NCBI RefSeq assembly: GCF_012928505.1
Contig: NZ_JABBJN010000052.1
Location: 1-41,519 of the forward strand
DNA length: 41,519 nucleotides
Reading direction: 5' to 3'
Origin: Achromobacter sp. Bel
GTDB taxonomy: Bacteria; Pseudomonadota; Gammaproteobacteria; Burkholderiales; Burkholderiaceae_B
Shown piece by piece: positions 40,686 to 41,519 of the stretch. The notes below the pieces were generated by a model. The model saw only the letters and a program-made list of their open reading frames with translations. It did no database searches and had not been told where the DNA came from. The position numbers and the translations under genes are program-made. The stretch's first letter is position 1, and each line of letters begins with the position of its first letter.

Positions 40686-41519
40686 AGCCCTTCACCTACG
40701 AGCGCGCCCGCACGCCCGCTGAAGCGGCCGCCGGTGCCGCGCGGGTGCGTGGCGCGCGCTTCATCGCGGGCGGGACGAATCTGCTCGACTTGATGAAGCT
40801 GGAAGTCGAAACACCCACGCACCTGGTGGACGTGAACGGTCTGGACTTGGACCGCATCACCGAAACGCAGGAAGGCGGCCTGCGGATAGGCAGTCTTGTG
40901 CGCAACACGGATCTTGCGGCGGATGCCCGCATCCGGCGCGATTATGCGGTGCTGGCGCGCGCCATCCTGGCCGGCGCATCGGGACAAATCCGCAACCGCG
41001 CCACGACCGCCGGTAACCTTCTGCAGCGCACGCGCTGCCCGTACTTCTACGACACGAACATGCCCTGCAACAAGCGGGCGCCCGGAAGCGGTTGCTCGGC
41101 CATCGGCGGCGTCACCCGGCAATTGGCCGTGATCGGCGCCAGCGATGCCTGTATTGCCACGCACCCGAGCGACATGGCGGTAGGCATGCGGCTGCTGGAC
41201 GCCCGCATCGAAACCGTGCGTGCCGACAGCTCCCGGCGCGTGATCCCGATTGCGGACTTTTACCGTCAGCCAGGAAACACGCCCCATATCGACAACGCGT
41301 TGGAGGCGGGGGAACTCATTACGGCGGTCACGCTGCCCAAGCCGATCGGCGGCGTGCACTTCTATCGGAAAGTGCGGGACCGCGCGTCGTTCGCGTTCGC
41401 CCTGGTGGCCGTGGGCGCGGTGGTGCAGCGTGACGGCAGCGGCCGGATCGCGCTGGGCGGCGTGGCGCCTCAGCCGTGGCGGATCGAAGCGGCCGAGGCC
41501 GAGTTGCCCCGGGGCAACT
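40682..41519 (+). CDS. paoB: Aldehyde oxidoreductase FAD-binding subunit (PaoB/YagS-like), cut by window end
   Basis: The FAD subunit of the PaoABC-type aldehyde oxidoreductase; 279 codons are present before the window ends and no stop is reached. It has the FAD site [36 protein letters not shown] near 98-112, and Cys119, 129 and 138 in [15 protein letters not shown] and GSGC, the ligand group of the [4Fe-4S] cluster peculiar to PaoB. The later [18 protein letters not shown] and [14 protein letters not shown] also match. The molybdopterin subunit (PaoC) and the chaperone PaoD should follow outside the window. Confidence 0.93.
   Translation, partial: MKPFTYERARTPAEAAAGAARVRGARFIAGGTNLLDLMKLEVETPTHLVDVNGLDLDRITETQEGGLRIGSLVRNTDLAADARIRRDYAVLARAILAGASGQIRNRATTAGNLLQRTRCPYFYDTNMPCNKRAPGSGCSAIGGVTRQLAVIGASDACIATHPSDMAVGMRLLDARIETVRADSSRRVIPIADFYRQPGNTPHIDNALEAGELITAVTLPKPIGGVHFYRKVRDRASFAFALVAVGAVVQRDGSGRIALGGVAPQPWRIEAAEAELPRGN

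Noticed and set aside
1..41519. CRISPR arrays, insertion sequences, prophage
   Set aside because: No regularly spaced repeats, transposase, integrase or phage structural gene was seen.

Overview
The window is GC-rich DNA packed with catabolic operons: ABC importers with periplasmic binding proteins, LysR and XRE-cupin regulators, and FAD, NAD and PLP enzymes. There is no transposase, integrase, phage gene or CRISPR array. Protein resemblances point to a betaproteobacterium of the Achromobacter/Bordetella type (Alcaligenaceae). That placement rests on recalled family resemblance, not on a search.

Layout. (1) 1-439: 5' part of an exported protein. (2) 641-7348: a likely L-pipecolate (lysine catabolism) locus. 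An ALDH7-type dehydrogenase (amaB) diverges from an amino-acid ABC importer, a PuuB/AmaA-like FAD oxidase and an XRE-cupin regulator. (3) 7431-7507: tRNA-Arg(TCT). (4) 7639-8889: a flavin monooxygenase-like protein. (5) 9299-13586: a plus-strand operon with a PotA-type ATPase, quinone oxidoreductase, GST, a type II dehydroquinase relative lacking key catalytic residues, and a GhrA-type 2-hydroxyacid dehydrogenase. (6) 13941-20711: a long minus-strand run with an arylmalonate decarboxylase/maleate isomerase-family enzyme, a complete amino-acid ABC importer, and a PotD-PotB-PotC set without its own ATPase; the ATPase at 9299 is the obvious candidate partner. (7) 21029-24511: divergent RidA, DUF1028, LysR and ArgE/M20 deacylase. 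(8) 24553-34874: a GcvA-like LysR facing a gene that fuses an N-carbamoyl-D-amino-acid hydrolase to a PLP-dependent D-amino-acid deaminase/aldolase, followed by a complete dipeptide-type ABC importer and an MlrC (M81) metallopeptidase. A perfect ATTAG-N5-CTAAT element lies in the divergent promoter. (9) 35012-37283: small envelope and hypothetical genes, including a candidate 20-residue membrane peptide. (10) 37693-39742: two glycosyltransferases (GT4 and GT9). (11) 40032-41519: the first two subunits of a periplasmic PaoABC-type molybdenum aldehyde oxidoreductase, cut by the window end.

The most novel-looking system is region 8. A single polypeptide appears to decarbamoylate an N-carbamoyl-D-amino acid and then process the released D-amino acid. 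It sits with a peptide importer and an unusual metallopeptidase, which suggests a dedicated scavenging route for D-configured or carbamoylated amino compounds or peptides. Two further enzymes deserve attention: the AroQ-like protein with Tyr in place of the catalytic His, and the AMDase-like protein with a single family cysteine.
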